From: an uncultured Paracoccaceae bacterium | GTDB lineage: Bacteria > Pseudomonadota > Alphaproteobacteria > Rhodobacterales > Rhodobacteraceae | Length of the DNA stretch: 64,000 nt | NCBI GenBank assembly: GCA_913061275.1 | Contig: CAJXSR010000003.1 | Coordinates: forward strand, 62,001 to 126,000 | Direction: 5' to 3' | Shown: piece by piece, positions 55,901 to 64,000 of the stretch | Position numbering within the stretch: position 1 is the first letter of the stretch | How the letters are laid out: every line of letters starts with the position of its first letter | Notes under the pieces: model-generated | Databases searched by the model: none | Told to the model about the DNA's origin: nothing | What the model saw: the letters and a program-made list of their open reading frames with translations, nothing else | Position numbers and translations under genes: made by a program

Positions 55901-58900
55901 TGATTTTATTCGGGAAAATGATAGCACATATTTGCTTGCACCAGAACGTGGGCGTGAAGGGTATGACGCATTAATTAAAGACTTGATTGCACGTGACATC
56001 ACCCCAAACCGCATCGTTAATTTTTGGTTGCTTACCCAAGATGAACAATCTCGCCCCGGCAGTAGTTTCTTTCATCAAAACCAAGAACAAGGATTCAATT
56101 CTTTGGTGTTTTTGGCACAAGCAATTTCTGACGAAAATTTAACTGCACCGGTGCATATTACGGCAATCACCTCTGATGCCGCCCAAGTAAAAGGCGAGCA
56201 ATTACCCTACCCCGAAAAGGCAACAATCCTTGGCCCTATTAAGGTTATTCCGCATGAATTTCCTAACATGACCTGTTCTGCGCTGGATATTGATATAAGC
56301 GCACGATTAAAACCTACATCCAAACACAGTTTATGGAAAAGGGGACAGGTTCAGAATAAAGCATCTGCTATTGATGGCCTTACAACACAAATATTAGAAG
56401 AATTGTTGGCGCCCACACAAAATACAATCGCAGCGTTACGGGGCGACAAACGGTTTGAACTTGGGTTTCACGCATTAAAACTGCCAGAACCACAAACCGA
56501 TAATGTTCCAATTTACCAACAAAATAATGCCTACCTTATTACAGGCGGTTTTGGTGGTATCGGGCTAACATTTGCAAAAGACATACTTGAACACCACGCA
56601 ACCGTCATTTTACTTACGCGCGCGGCCTTACCTGATCGTACAAATTGGAAGCAATACCTACGCTCACACAGCCCCAACGATAAAATTTCCAAACGTATTC
56701 TTGCAGTCCAAGAACTAGAAGCACTGGGCGGACAAGTTGAAATTGCTGTTGGTGATGTTTGTAATATAATTGAAATGTCAGCGATTATTGATGCCGCACA
56801 AACCAAGTACGGCCCTATAAAGGGTGTGATCCATGCCGCAGGTATTATCGATGACGGGCCATTATTGACAAAAAATATGGCCACAATGGATACAGTTTTA
56901 ACCCCAAAAACTCATGGTACACAAGTATTGCATAAATTGTTTCCTGATGGCGCATTAGATTGGTTAGTTTTATTTTCTTCCACCAGCACAGTGATCGCCG
57001 CTGCAGGGCAAGTGGATTATATGAGTGCGAATGAATACTTAAACGCTTATGCCAAAAGTCGCAAAACTGACCACACACGGGTAGTTTCTATTAATTGGGG
57101 GATTTGGAAAAACGTTGGCATGTCCGCTGATGCCATCTCAGAACGATTAGGGTCTTTTGATATACCCCCCGTAGAGCAAATCAAATCCCCGTTGTTGGAT
57201 ACGGCAACTTTTGATGTGAATGGCAACCGCGTATTCACCGCTGATTTTACAGTAAATGAACGATGGATATTAGATGAACATCGCACGGCATCGGGTAAGG
57301 CTGTTATGCCCGGTACTGGCTATATAGAACTAGCCATCGAAGCCTTACGGGCAAACTGCGAAGATGCCGCTTTTGAAATGCATGACTTGCTGTTTTTACG
57401 GCCCTTACAAATGGAAAATACTGAACGCCGTACCATTCAAGTAATCTTAACTAGAACAGCTACAGGATATAGTTTTGAAGCGCGAAGCGACTGCGTTCAT
57501 GATGGGCGCAAAGGGTTTCAGTTACATGCGCAGGCGAACTTAATTCTTACGGCTAATCCCAAACCTGCCGAATTGAATTTGAAAAATATATATGCGCGAT
57601 GTGATGAAAAACAACGGCCCAAACAAGGGACGCAAACTATCCGCGCAGCCCAAGAAGTTCATCTTGATTTCGGGCCACGATGGCGTGCTTTGCGCAATCT
57701 TGCCTATGGTGCAAATGAGGGCATTGCAGAACTGCGGCTGTCATTGCAAAGCCGCCAAGATATTAAACAAGGATATATGTTGCACCCTGCTTTGGTCGAT
57801 ATTGCAACAGGCTGGGCTATGAAGCTGATCGAGGGTTATCAGGCAGAACATTTATGGGTACCTGTTTCATACGATACCATACGCATTTATAAAGATTTGC
57901 CAGATCAAGTATTCAGCTGGGTACGTAACTCTGCGAATAATAATACCGACAATCAATTCGCTTCATTTGATGTGACCATTTGCGATGCAAAAGGCCATGT
58001 ATGTATTGAGATAAATGGGTTTACAATAAAACAACTTTCCGATGCTCAAGCGCTAACAAACACCCCTGCGTTATCAACCAGCGAAGTAGTTTTTGAGAAT
58101 GCGCAAAGTGAAATATCACATCCTTTATCTGCAGTCGAAGAACGTTTACATCATAACTTCACACAAGCGATTTCACCCGCAGAAGGTGTAGCCGCATTCC
58201 ACCGCGCTTTTCACACAAGTCAATCGCAGGTTTTTGTATCATCGCTTGATCTAAACGCTTTGGTTGCACAAGCCGATGTGCTATCTGTTCAGCACGAAAA
58301 TACAGAGCAAAAGTTTGCCAGACCTGATCTGGATACCGAATATGTAGCACCTTCTAACGACATAGAACGTACACTTGTCGGATTTTGGGAAAACTTACTA
58401 GGGGTGCAAAATGTAAGCGTCACCGATAATTTTTTCGATCTTGGCGGGCATTCATTGATTGCCGTGCGGTTATTTTCAATGGTGAAAAAAGCGTATCAAA
58501 TAGAATTTCCTCTTTCGATCTTGTTTGAAACCCCGACGATTGAAAAATACGCAGCATTAATTACGGATCAAACGGGAAGTCTGGAAATAGATCAAGATGC
58601 GACCGCGGCTTTAGAACCAGCTGAAGAGACCCAGCAGCATGCCCATTTAGTCGCCATGCACGATGGTAAAGTAGGGGATAAAGCACCGTTTTTCATTGTT
58701 GCGGGTATGTTCGGTAATGTCCTAAATTTACACCATTTAGCACATCTTCTAGGGCCTGAACGCCCGTTCTATGGGTTACAGGCACGGGGGCTTTTCGGGG
58801 GAAGCGAACCCCATAACTCACTTTATGATGCAGCGGCAGATTACATTGCCGAAATACGAGCAGTACAACCCCACGGTCCATATTTATTAGGTGGGTTTTC

Positions 58901-59516
58901 TGGTGGTGGTGTTACCGCATATGAAATAGCGCAACAACTTGAAGCGGCAGGGGATAAAGTTTCTTTGTTAGCTTTGCTGGATACACCTTTACCACAAAGA
59001 CGCCCATTATCAGGTACTGACCGAGCCATTATACAATGGAAAAGCTTAAAGGAAAAAGGCCTATTGCATGTGTTGCAGTGGCCAATCAACCGCGTGAAGT
59101 GGGAGCTTTCCAAACGTCGTCCGGTAATTGCTAATTCTGATAGTGATACGCAGCTTCAGTTTAACAACGCAGGTATTGAAACTGCATTTCTGCACGCTAT
59201 TAAAACCTACAAAATGAAACCATGGAGTGGGGCCGTTACCCTATTTCGTCCCCCCCTTATTGGAAAATGGCACGTATCAAATGGGCAATTAGTAAACAGC
59301 GAACGCGCTTATGTGTTGCACGATAATGATTGGGGGCAATGGGTGGATAAGATGACTGTGATAGAAATTCCAGGCAATCACGATTCTATTGTGCTTGAAC
59401 CAAATGTGCGTGTTTTAGCAACGCATTTAAAGACCTGCATTGATGCAGTTGAAGATACTTCAACCACAAATAATACCCTGCCTTATGACGGCATATATAT
59501 AGAAGCAGCGGAGTGA
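52989..59516 (+). CDS. Single-module type I polyketide synthase, KS-AT-KR-DH-ACP-TE
   Basis: 2175 residues. KS (12-437): Cys 184 in TACSTS, His 320 in ECHGTGT and His 360 in NIGH. AT (536-830): Ser 633 in GHSMGE; the specificity region at 731-735 reads AHSRM. KR: NADPH loop TGGFGGIG (1185-1192), Tyr 1344 and Asn 1348, with its structural half at about 905-1175. DH: His 1431 in DEHRTASGK and Asp 1604 in HPALVDI. ACP: Ser 1822 in LGGHSL. TE: Ser 1971 in GFSGG, Asp 1998 and His 2131. No ER. The order KR before DH is unusual. One polyketide extension, or iterative use, followed by TE release is likely. No good RBS is visible. Confidence 0.92.
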   Translation: MVELTPPISDNDIAIVGMAVNLPGASNLSQYWENLRDGVETISKLSQTDLQDAGEELSRINHKNYVASAAKLDGYKMFDADFFGLSPKEAAIMDPQHRKFLETSWEALETAGHPPETFGGRIGVFAGSGMGSYFYFNVCSNPDLVDNTGMFLLRHTGNDKDFMATRLSHILDLKGPSINLQTACSTSLVATHYACQSLLNGECDMALAGGSTIELPHGRGYIYEEGEILSPDGHCHAFDHRAKGTVFGSGAGVVVLRRLADAIADGDHIWGVIKGSAVNNDGSAKAGYLAPSVDGQATAFSEAQAVANTPAGTIDYVECHGTGTYLGDPIEVAALTEAFRHTTDKTGYCRIGSVKTNIGHLDTAAGIASLVKTALSLHNRQIPPSLGYEKPNPAIDFEASPFKVNAKLQNWVSNSSPRRAGVNSMGVGGTNAHVIVEEAPKPAPYEASDWPFHILTVSGRSKSALTANAKALAAHLRAHPEQKLADISFTLKEGRRHFEHRRILVANSHEQAAELLETNDPQHVFNHKPIVGKAEVTFMFPGGGAQFIGMGQDLYETEPVFQEWVDRGFVILQPELDFDIRALWLPEKDAALDAEKRLKQPSVQLPLIMIIEYALAKLWMSWGVRPTALVGHSMGENTAACLAGVLSFEACIKLVHLRGQLFDTVPAGGMLSIPLPVADVREILGDDLDLASVNAPELSVVSGPTAALTRLQKQLSERSIDSKRIPIDIAAHSRMLDPILGKFRDYLRTITLNPPELPIVSNSTGTFLTDDEATNPEYWVNHLRGTIIFADCVTTLATNPNRIYLEVGPGKALSSMAAMNDKVNRQHTFSTLRHPDQDIADDVYFVGVLARLWATGVNIDWEQIWGDARRNRVVLPTYAFQQSEYFIERQEAITRPVSNDFLTRTEDIADWGYHPVWHPRLADCVFDVEADLSLTDKQTWLFFSDKVGVGSCIAKNLRMAGHSVIEVRTGDDFIRENDSTYLLAPERGREGYDALIKDLIARDITPNRIVNFWLLTQDEQSRPGSSFFHQNQEQGFNSLVFLAQAISDENLTAPVHITAITSDAAQVKGEQLPYPEKATILGPIKVIPHEFPNMTCSALDIDISARLKPTSKHSLWKRGQVQNKASAIDGLTTQILEELLAPTQNTIAALRGDKRFELGFHALKLPEPQTDNVPIYQQNNAYLITGGFGGIGLTFAKDILEHHATVILLTRAALPDRTNWKQYLRSHSPNDKISKRILAVQELEALGGQVEIAVGDVCNIIEMSAIIDAAQTKYGPIKGVIHAAGIIDDGPLLTKNMATMDTVLTPKTHGTQVLHKLFPDGALDWLVLFSSTSTVIAAAGQVDYMSANEYLNAYAKSRKTDHTRVVSINWGIWKNVGMSADAISERLGSFDIPPVEQIKSPLLDTATFDVNGNRVFTADFTVNERWILDEHRTASGKAVMPGTGYIELAIEALRANCEDAAFEMHDLLFLRPLQMENTERRTIQVILTRTATGYSFEARSDCVHDGRKGFQLHAQANLILTANPKPAELNLKNIYARCDEKQRPKQGTQTIRAAQEVHLDFGPRWRALRNLAYGANEGIAELRLSLQSRQDIKQGYMLHPALVDIATGWAMKLIEGYQAEHLWVPVSYDTIRIYKDLPDQVFSWVRNSANNNTDNQFASFDVTICDAKGHVCIEINGFTIKQLSDAQALTNTPALSTSEVVFENAQSEISHPLSAVEERLHHNFTQAISPAEGVAAFHRAFHTSQSQVFVSSLDLNALVAQADVLSVQHENTEQKFARPDLDTEYVAPSNDIERTLVGFWENLLGVQNVSVTDNFFDLGGHSLIAVRLFSMVKKAYQIEFPLSILFETPTIEKYAALITDQTGSLEIDQDATAALEPAEETQQHAHLVAMHDGKVGDKAPFFIVAGMFGNVLNLHHLAHLLGPERPFYGLQARGLFGGSEPHNSLYDAAADYIAEIRAVQPHGPYLLGGFSGGGVTAYEIAQQLEAAGDKVSLLALLDTPLPQRRPLSGTDRAIIQWKSLKEKGLLHVLQWPINRVKWELSKRRPVIANSDSDTQLQFNNAGIETAFLHAIKTYKMKPWSGAVTLFRPPLIGKWHVSNGQLVNSERAYVLHDNDWGQWVDKMTVIEIPGNHDSIVLEPNVRVLATHLKTCIDAVEDTSTTNNTLPYDGIYIEAAE

Positions 59517-59521
59517 TCGAC

Positions 59522-60544
59522 ATGCGAGAACCAACCGTATTAACCATTATACTGAACTACAAAACACCCCAGATGACGGTGCGCTCATTAAAGGCAGCTT
59601 TACTTGCAATGAACGGCATCAAGGGCGCTATATCAGTTGTAGATAATGACAGCCAAGATGGATCATATGAAGAAATCAGTCAGGCTGTTCAGGCGTTTGA
59701 CGCGCCTGAAAAAAACCGCGTGCGTGTTATACAATCGGGCCATAATGGTGGCTTTGGTGCAGGAAATAATGTAGGTATTCGGGCGCGATTGCCAAATGGG
59801 GACGTGCCAGATTACATCTACATTTTAAACCCAGATGCCTTTCCTGAAAAAGACGCCATAAAACTGTTGCTTGCCTATTTGCAAGGTAATTCATCTGTTG
59901 GTTTTGCGGGCAGTCATACCCGCAGCCTAGACGGCACACCACATTACTCAGCATTTCGCTTTCCAACGATTCAAAGTGAATTTGAAGGGGCCGCACAATT
60001 TGGGCCAATTAGCCGCTTGTTAAAAAATTACACTGTACCGCTACCTATACCAGATCAAACTTGTAAGGTTGATTGGCTGGCAGGTGCTAGCATGATGATA
60101 CGTCATACTGTTATAGATGAAATTGGCCTTTTTGATGAGACCTTCTTTTTATACTTTGAAGAAACTGAACTTTGTCATCGCGCAAAACTTGCAGGATGGC
60201 CTACGGTTTACGTGTACGAAAGTGAAGTTGCCCATATCGGGTCAGGGTCTACTGGCCTAAAAACCTGCACACGAATACCAACATATTGGTTAAATTCACG
60301 CCTGTATTATTTTGTTAAAACGCACGGGCGCGCCTATGCGGCCATTGCAACATTAGCGCATCTTTCAGGTGGTGTAATTCGGCAAGTTCGCAACACTATT
60401 CAAATGAAACCTATTGCAGGCCCTTCATATTTCTTACGTGATTTAGCCATGCATTCTATGCGGGTCGTACTAAATGCTATGCGCATAAACCGCAGTAAAA
60501 CACTTACTGATACATCCCATCTTACACGTCAGGATACAAAGTGA
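59522..60544 (+). CDS. WbbL-like family 2 glycosyltransferase, probable rhamnosyltransferase
   Basis: 340 residues. The opening LTIILNYKTPQMTVRSL, then IYILNPDAF (DxD-like) and the block DWLAGASMMIRHTVIDEIGLFDE with FFLYFEETELCHRAK are those of rhamnosyltransferases such as WbbL. With rmlCBDA nearby, dTDP-L-rhamnose is the natural donor (inferred). ATG at 59522 is chosen: GGAG lies eight bases upstream. A GTG at 59513 overlapping the PKS stop (GTGA) is an alternative. The acceptor may be the PKS/NRPS product or a lipid carrier. Confidence 0.83.
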   Translation: MREPTVLTIILNYKTPQMTVRSLKAALLAMNGIKGAISVVDNDSQDGSYEEISQAVQAFDAPEKNRVRVIQSGHNGGFGAGNNVGIRARLPNGDVPDYIYILNPDAFPEKDAIKLLLAYLQGNSSVGFAGSHTRSLDGTPHYSAFRFPTIQSEFEGAAQFGPISRLLKNYTVPLPIPDQTCKVDWLAGASMMIRHTVIDEIGLFDETFFLYFEETELCHRAKLAGWPTVYVYESEVAHIGSGSTGLKTCTRIPTYWLNSRLYYFVKTHGRAYAAIATLAHLSGGVIRQVRNTIQMKPIAGPSYFLRDLAMHSMRVVLNAMRINRSKTLTDTSHLTRQDTK

Positions 60545-63500
60545 CCAATATCTGCAATAATCCTTTTTCATCCGTTGTTATCGGAAATGAATCACTGTTG
60601 ATCCAATGTTGTGAACTTCTATTACAACGTGGCCATAATATTCGCGCGGTGATCAGCGCAAAGGATGATATCGTAAAATGGGCGCACTCACAGAATTTAA
60701 CTGTCATAAATCCTGAAGAGAATATCGCGGTACAACTGCAAAACCATCCTTTCGATTGGCTGTTCAGCATTGCAAACCTATCTATCATTCCTGACGAGGT
60801 TTTGGCACAGGCTACTCTTGGCGCAATTAATTTTCATGACGGCCCTTTACCAGAATATGCTGGGCTAAACGCCCCAGTTTGGGCCTTGATTAATCAAGAA
60901 AAGAAGCACGGAATTTCATGGCACTTAATTGATAATGGTATTGATAAAGGCGATGTAATTGCGCGCCATATATTTGATATATCCAATAATGAAACAGCGC
61001 TTACGCTGAACGCAAAATGTTTTGAAACCGCCTTAAACAGCTTCCCAGATTTGCTTACAAAGATGGAAAATCAAGATTTACCTTGCATGCCGCAAGATTT
61101 AGAAAAACGTAACTATTATGGCCTTCATGATAGACCAGCCGCCGCTTCATTGCTTGATTTCACCCGCCCCGCGAATGAGGTGTTAGCGCTTGGGCGTGCA
61201 TTAGATCATGGGCCTTATCAAAACCCTGTATCTTGCCCGAAAATACTATTTCAAGGTCAGGCTTTCTTGATTGGGGAAATCACTGATGCCCTCACGAGCG
61301 TTCATACTAATGCTGTTGCCGGCACGCTATTATCAGTAACGGCAGATACCGTTATTGTCGCCACACAAACAACCCCAGTTCAGTTGCGCTATATAAGGGG
61401 CATTGACGGCAAGCCTGTCGCCATAAATGAAGTATTTAGCGAAACGAACGCCATAAAACCTATAGAGCCTCAGTTTGCAAACGACATTACCGAAATGATG
61501 CGCGCGCTTGTAAAAGCTGAACCTTTCTGGCGCGAGAAGCTAATTGATATCATCCCTGCTGAACTTCCTCACATGGGAAACCAACAAAATGATACAGGCT
61601 TTGCGCAACAGTCATTGAATTTACCTGCCTCATTAACAAATGATGAAATGCTGGCCATTGTTGCCGCTTGGGTTGCCCGCATATGTGATATATCTAGTTT
61701 TGATCTGGCATTTAGGGATGCAAATGCGCTTCAAGGCCTTAACCCTCAGTTCTGCACTGATTGGGTGCCTGTACGATTTGATGCAACAGATTGCCTATCA
61801 ATCCAAGAGGCTTCAACCCGCTTTGTTAATACGTTAAATACCGCGCGTATCCATCGCAGTTTTGCCCGTGATCTATGGTTACGCGACCCAAATATAAACC
61901 CAAGAATAACGCCTACTGTAGGCATCGTAATTGACAATGGGTTGCCGCCAATATTGGGCACATCACTGACCGTTGGAATTTCAACTGATGCTGCATATTT
62001 AAAATATGACACCAGTCAGTTTTCCAAAGAAACTATCGCCCGCTTTGCGACACAGATAGAACGTTTGTGCGAAAAGCAAACGGATGGTGACTTGAATGAC
62101 ATTTCGGTCAGCCATTTACCAATTCTGTCATCAGAAGAATATGATGAAGCGGTTTATCGCTGGAACGACACGCAAGAAGAATATGATCGGTCAATTTGTG
62201 TTCACCACATGTTTGAAGCGCAAGTTGCCCGTACTCCAAATGCACAAGCACTTGTTTTCGAAAATACGACTATGACCTATGCTGAGTTAAATGCCCAAGC
62301 TAATCGCGTGGCCAGTACTTTGCGCGACATGGGTGTTGGCCCTGATACTTTGGTAGGGTTATTTACACACCGGTCATTGGATTTAGTGATCGGCGCACTT
62401 GCAATACAAAAAGCAGGCGGGGCCTATGTGCCGCTAGACCCAACATACCCGCAAAACCGCCTCACACATTTTATAACGGACAGTGGCGCACCTGTTATCA
62501 TTACCCAATCTGATCTGGTGGATAAACTACCTGAATGCAGTGCGGATTTGCTTGTGCTTGATACTGATTTGCGGATTAAATCCGCGCCCGACGCCAACAT
62601 TGAATGCGATGTCACCTCTGAAAACCTTGCCTATATAATTTATACGTCAGGTTCTACAGGCGCGCCAAAAGGTGTGATGGTTCAGCACAACAACGTTGTC
62701 AACTTTTTCAAAGGTATGCACGAAACGGTCAATTCAGACCCGTCGGATGTTTGGCTTGCGGTGACAAGCCTGTCGTTTGATATTTCTGTGTTAGAGCTGT
62801 TTTACACACTTGCACGGGGATGTAAGGTTGTTGTCTATACCGAAAACAATCACATTATCCATCCGATTGAACATGTCACCATTGGTGCGCAAAAAATGGA
62901 TTTCAGCCTATTCAACTGGGGCAATGACGCGTTTGAGGGCGATAATAAATATGAACTATTACTTGAAGGCGCAAAATTTGCAGATATAAACGGTTTTTGT
63001 GCAGTTTGGACGCCCGAACGTCATTTTCACAGCTTTGGCGGGCTATACCCAAACCCATCTGTAACGGGTGCAGCAGTTGCCGCAGTCACCAAAAACATAT
63101 CTGTCAGGGCTGGCAGTATTGTAGCCCCTTTGCATCATCCAATCCGTATTGCCGAAGAATGGGCCGTTATCGACAATCTGACAAATGGCCGTGCTGGTAT
63201 GGCTATTGCATCGGGATGGCAACCTAACGATTTTGTACTACGCCCTGAAAATACGCCACCAAATAACAAACCCGCAATGTTTGATGCGATTGACACAATT
63301 CGTAAACTTTGGGCAGGGGAATCTGTACAGTTCCCAACCAAAGATGGTGCGCCTTTGGATGTTGTGACACACCCCCGTCCAATATCCACTGAATTACCAA
63401 TATGGGTAACAACCGCAGGAAACCCCCAAACTTGGGTCGAAGCGGGCAATGTTGGTGCAAATGTCTTAACCCATTTACTGGGGCAAACTGCCCAAGAAGT

Positions 63501-64000
63501 GAAAGAAAAAATAGCCCTTTATCATGATGCTTTACGCAGTACGGGCCATGACCCAAAAAACTTTACTGTAACGTTGATGTTGCACACGCTTGTCGGTTCT
63601 GATCGTCAGCAAGTGCGTGATATGGCCTGTGAACCGATGAAAGATTACCTGCGCAGTGCGGCTGGGCTAATTAAACAATATGCATGGGCTTTTCCCGCAT
63701 TCAAAAAACCCAAAGGTGTTGATAATGCTTTTGAACTTGATCTGGAAAGTGTCGATCCTGATGATATGGAAGCAATATTGGATTTTGCTTTTGAACGTTA
63801 CTTTGAAGAGGCGGGTCTGTTTGGCACGGTTGAAGAATGCCTAAATCGGGTAGAAGACCTTAAACAAATCGGGGTGGATGAAGTTGCCTGTCTTGTTGAT
63901 TACGGCCTGTCTGTTGATAAAGTTCTTGAAGGGTTAATACCGCTTGCAGAGGTCGTAAGGCGTGCCAACACTCCAACTGAAATCGCCGATACAGATTACT
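60541..64000 (+). CDS. Partial nonribosomal peptide synthetase: formyltransferase, half condensation, adenylation split by a luciferase-like monooxygenase
   Basis: No stop within the first 1153 codons, so it continues past the window. Starts at GTG overlapping the previous stop (GTGA). Residues 1 to about 300 are a formyltransferase: NFHDGPLPEYAG (97-108) and HLIDNGIDKGDVI (128-140). About 310-530 is a C-terminal condensation-like half with no HHxxxDG. Adenylation starts about 545; A3 is YTSGSTGAPKG (701-711) and A4 SFDISVLEL (745-753). A TIGR04020-type flavin monooxygenase follows at 786-1143 (MDFSLFNWGND; RAGSIVAPLHHPIRIAEEW). A5 to A10 and the carrier domain are not reached. Known relatives (Atu3671-like) make formylated, oxidised peptides. 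Confidence 0.88.
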   Translation, partial: MTNICNNPFSSVVIGNESLLIQCCELLLQRGHNIRAVISAKDDIVKWAHSQNLTVINPEENIAVQLQNHPFDWLFSIANLSIIPDEVLAQATLGAINFHDGPLPEYAGLNAPVWALINQEKKHGISWHLIDNGIDKGDVIARHIFDISNNETALTLNAKCFETALNSFPDLLTKMENQDLPCMPQDLEKRNYYGLHDRPAAASLLDFTRPANEVLALGRALDHGPYQNPVSCPKILFQGQAFLIGEITDALTSVHTNAVAGTLLSVTADTVIVATQTTPVQLRYIRGIDGKPVAINEVFSETNAIKPIEPQFANDITEMMRALVKAEPFWREKLIDIIPAELPHMGNQQNDTGFAQQSLNLPASLTNDEMLAIVAAWVARICDISSFDLAFRDANALQGLNPQFCTDWVPVRFDATDCLSIQEASTRFVNTLNTARIHRSFARDLWLRDPNINPRITPTVGIVIDNGLPPILGTSLTVGISTDAAYLKYDTSQFSKETIARFATQIERLCEKQTDGDLNDISVSHLPILSSEEYDEAVYRWNDTQEEYDRSICVHHMFEAQVARTPNAQALVFENTTMTYAELNAQANRVASTLRDMGVGPDTLVGLFTHRSLDLVIGALAIQKAGGAYVPLDPTYPQNRLTHFITDSGAPVIITQSDLVDKLPECSADLLVLDTDLRIKSAPDANIECDVTSENLAYIIYTSGSTGAPKGVMVQHNNVVNFFKGMHETVNSDPSDVWLAVTSLSFDISVLELFYTLARGCKVVVYTENNHIIHPIEHVTIGAQKMDFSLFNWGNDAFEGDNKYELLLEGAKFADINGFCAVWTPERHFHSFGGLYPNPSVTGAAVAAVTKNISVRAGSIVAPLHHPIRIAEEWAVIDNLTNGRAGMAIASGWQPNDFVLRPENTPPNNKPAMFDAIDTIRKLWAGESVQFPTKDGAPLDVVTHPRPISTELPIWVTTAGNPQTWVEAGNVGANVLTHLLGQTAQEVKEKIALYHDALRSTGHDPKNFTVTLMLHTLVGSDRQQVRDMACEPMKDYLRSAAGLIKQYAWAFPAFKKPKGVDNAFELDLESVDPDDMEAILDFAFERYFEEAGLFGTVEECLNRVEDLKQIGVDEVACLVDYGLSVDKVLEGLIPLAEVVRRANTPTEIADTDY

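Noticed and set aside
1-64000. tRNA, rRNA, CRISPR arrays, insertion sequences, integrases or attachment sites
   Set aside because: No T-loop-like tRNA arms, direct spacer arrays or transposase-like proteins were found when the gaps and coding regions were read; a tRNAscan or ISfinder run was not possible.

Overview
The window reads as chromosomal DNA of a marine alphaproteobacterium, most likely Rhodobacteraceae (Roseobacter group). This rests on gene content: a DgcN/DgcA D-glutamate pathway, an aerobic-type cobalamin operon, YtoQ, DUF1244, DUF2007, DUF1636, ETF-QO, a long-chain polyprenyl synthase and a GMC oxidoreductase. The species cannot be named from sequence alone. No tRNA, rRNA, CRISPR array, transposase or phage gene was seen. 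No gap between genes exceeds 300 bases.

Left part (1-26.5 kb), mostly housekeeping: trmN-like methyltransferase, DUF2007, polyprenyl synthase, ispE, a TPR lipoprotein-like gene, ETF-QO and greA; a molybdenum cofactor operon (fdhD-mobA-mobB-moeA, all joined by 4-base overlaps); azlCD; an Lrp regulator divergent from ald; mscL; two unrelated GST/YtoQ genes; a GMC oxidoreductase; pheS and pheT with a small membrane-protein gene wedged between them; rpmI-rplT; pyk; N-formylglutamate amidohydrolase, DUF1244 and a CoA-transferase.

Middle part (26.5-44 kb): a D-amino-acid operon (dgcN-dgcA-dat); two exported metallo-beta-lactamase-fold proteins with a SnoaL-like protein and a GlxA-type AraC regulator; then a seven-gene cobalamin operon on the minus strand (small membrane protein, cbiX, cobH, cobL, cobI, a cbiG-cobJ fusion, cobM). 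It is led by a recognisable promoter and a structured leader that lacks the B12 box. Three more plus-strand genes follow (DUF1636, cobC, cbiB). A stand-alone response-regulator receiver nearby is frameshifted in a homopolymer.

Right part (44-64 kb), the accessory region: rmlCBDA for dTDP-L-rhamnose, divergent from a very long exported SGNH-like/glycosidase-like protein with a C-terminal RTX-type calcium-binding stretch, then a GT2 glycosyltransferase, a Wzx-type flippase, a one-module type I PKS (KS-AT-KR-DH-ACP-TE), a WbbL-like rhamnosyltransferase, and the first 1153 codons of a giant NRPS that runs off the window. That NRPS opens with a formyltransferase domain, has only half a condensation domain, and has an adenylation domain split after motif A4 by a luciferase-like flavin monooxygenase. 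Together these look like a locus for a glycosylated, formylated, oxidised lipopeptide or a PKS/NRPS-decorated surface glycan. The product is unknown and this is the most interesting part of the window.

A recurring layout feature: six of nine tail-to-tail gene pairs overlap by exactly four bases, sharing their stop codons, and many head-to-tail pairs overlap as ATGA/GTGA.
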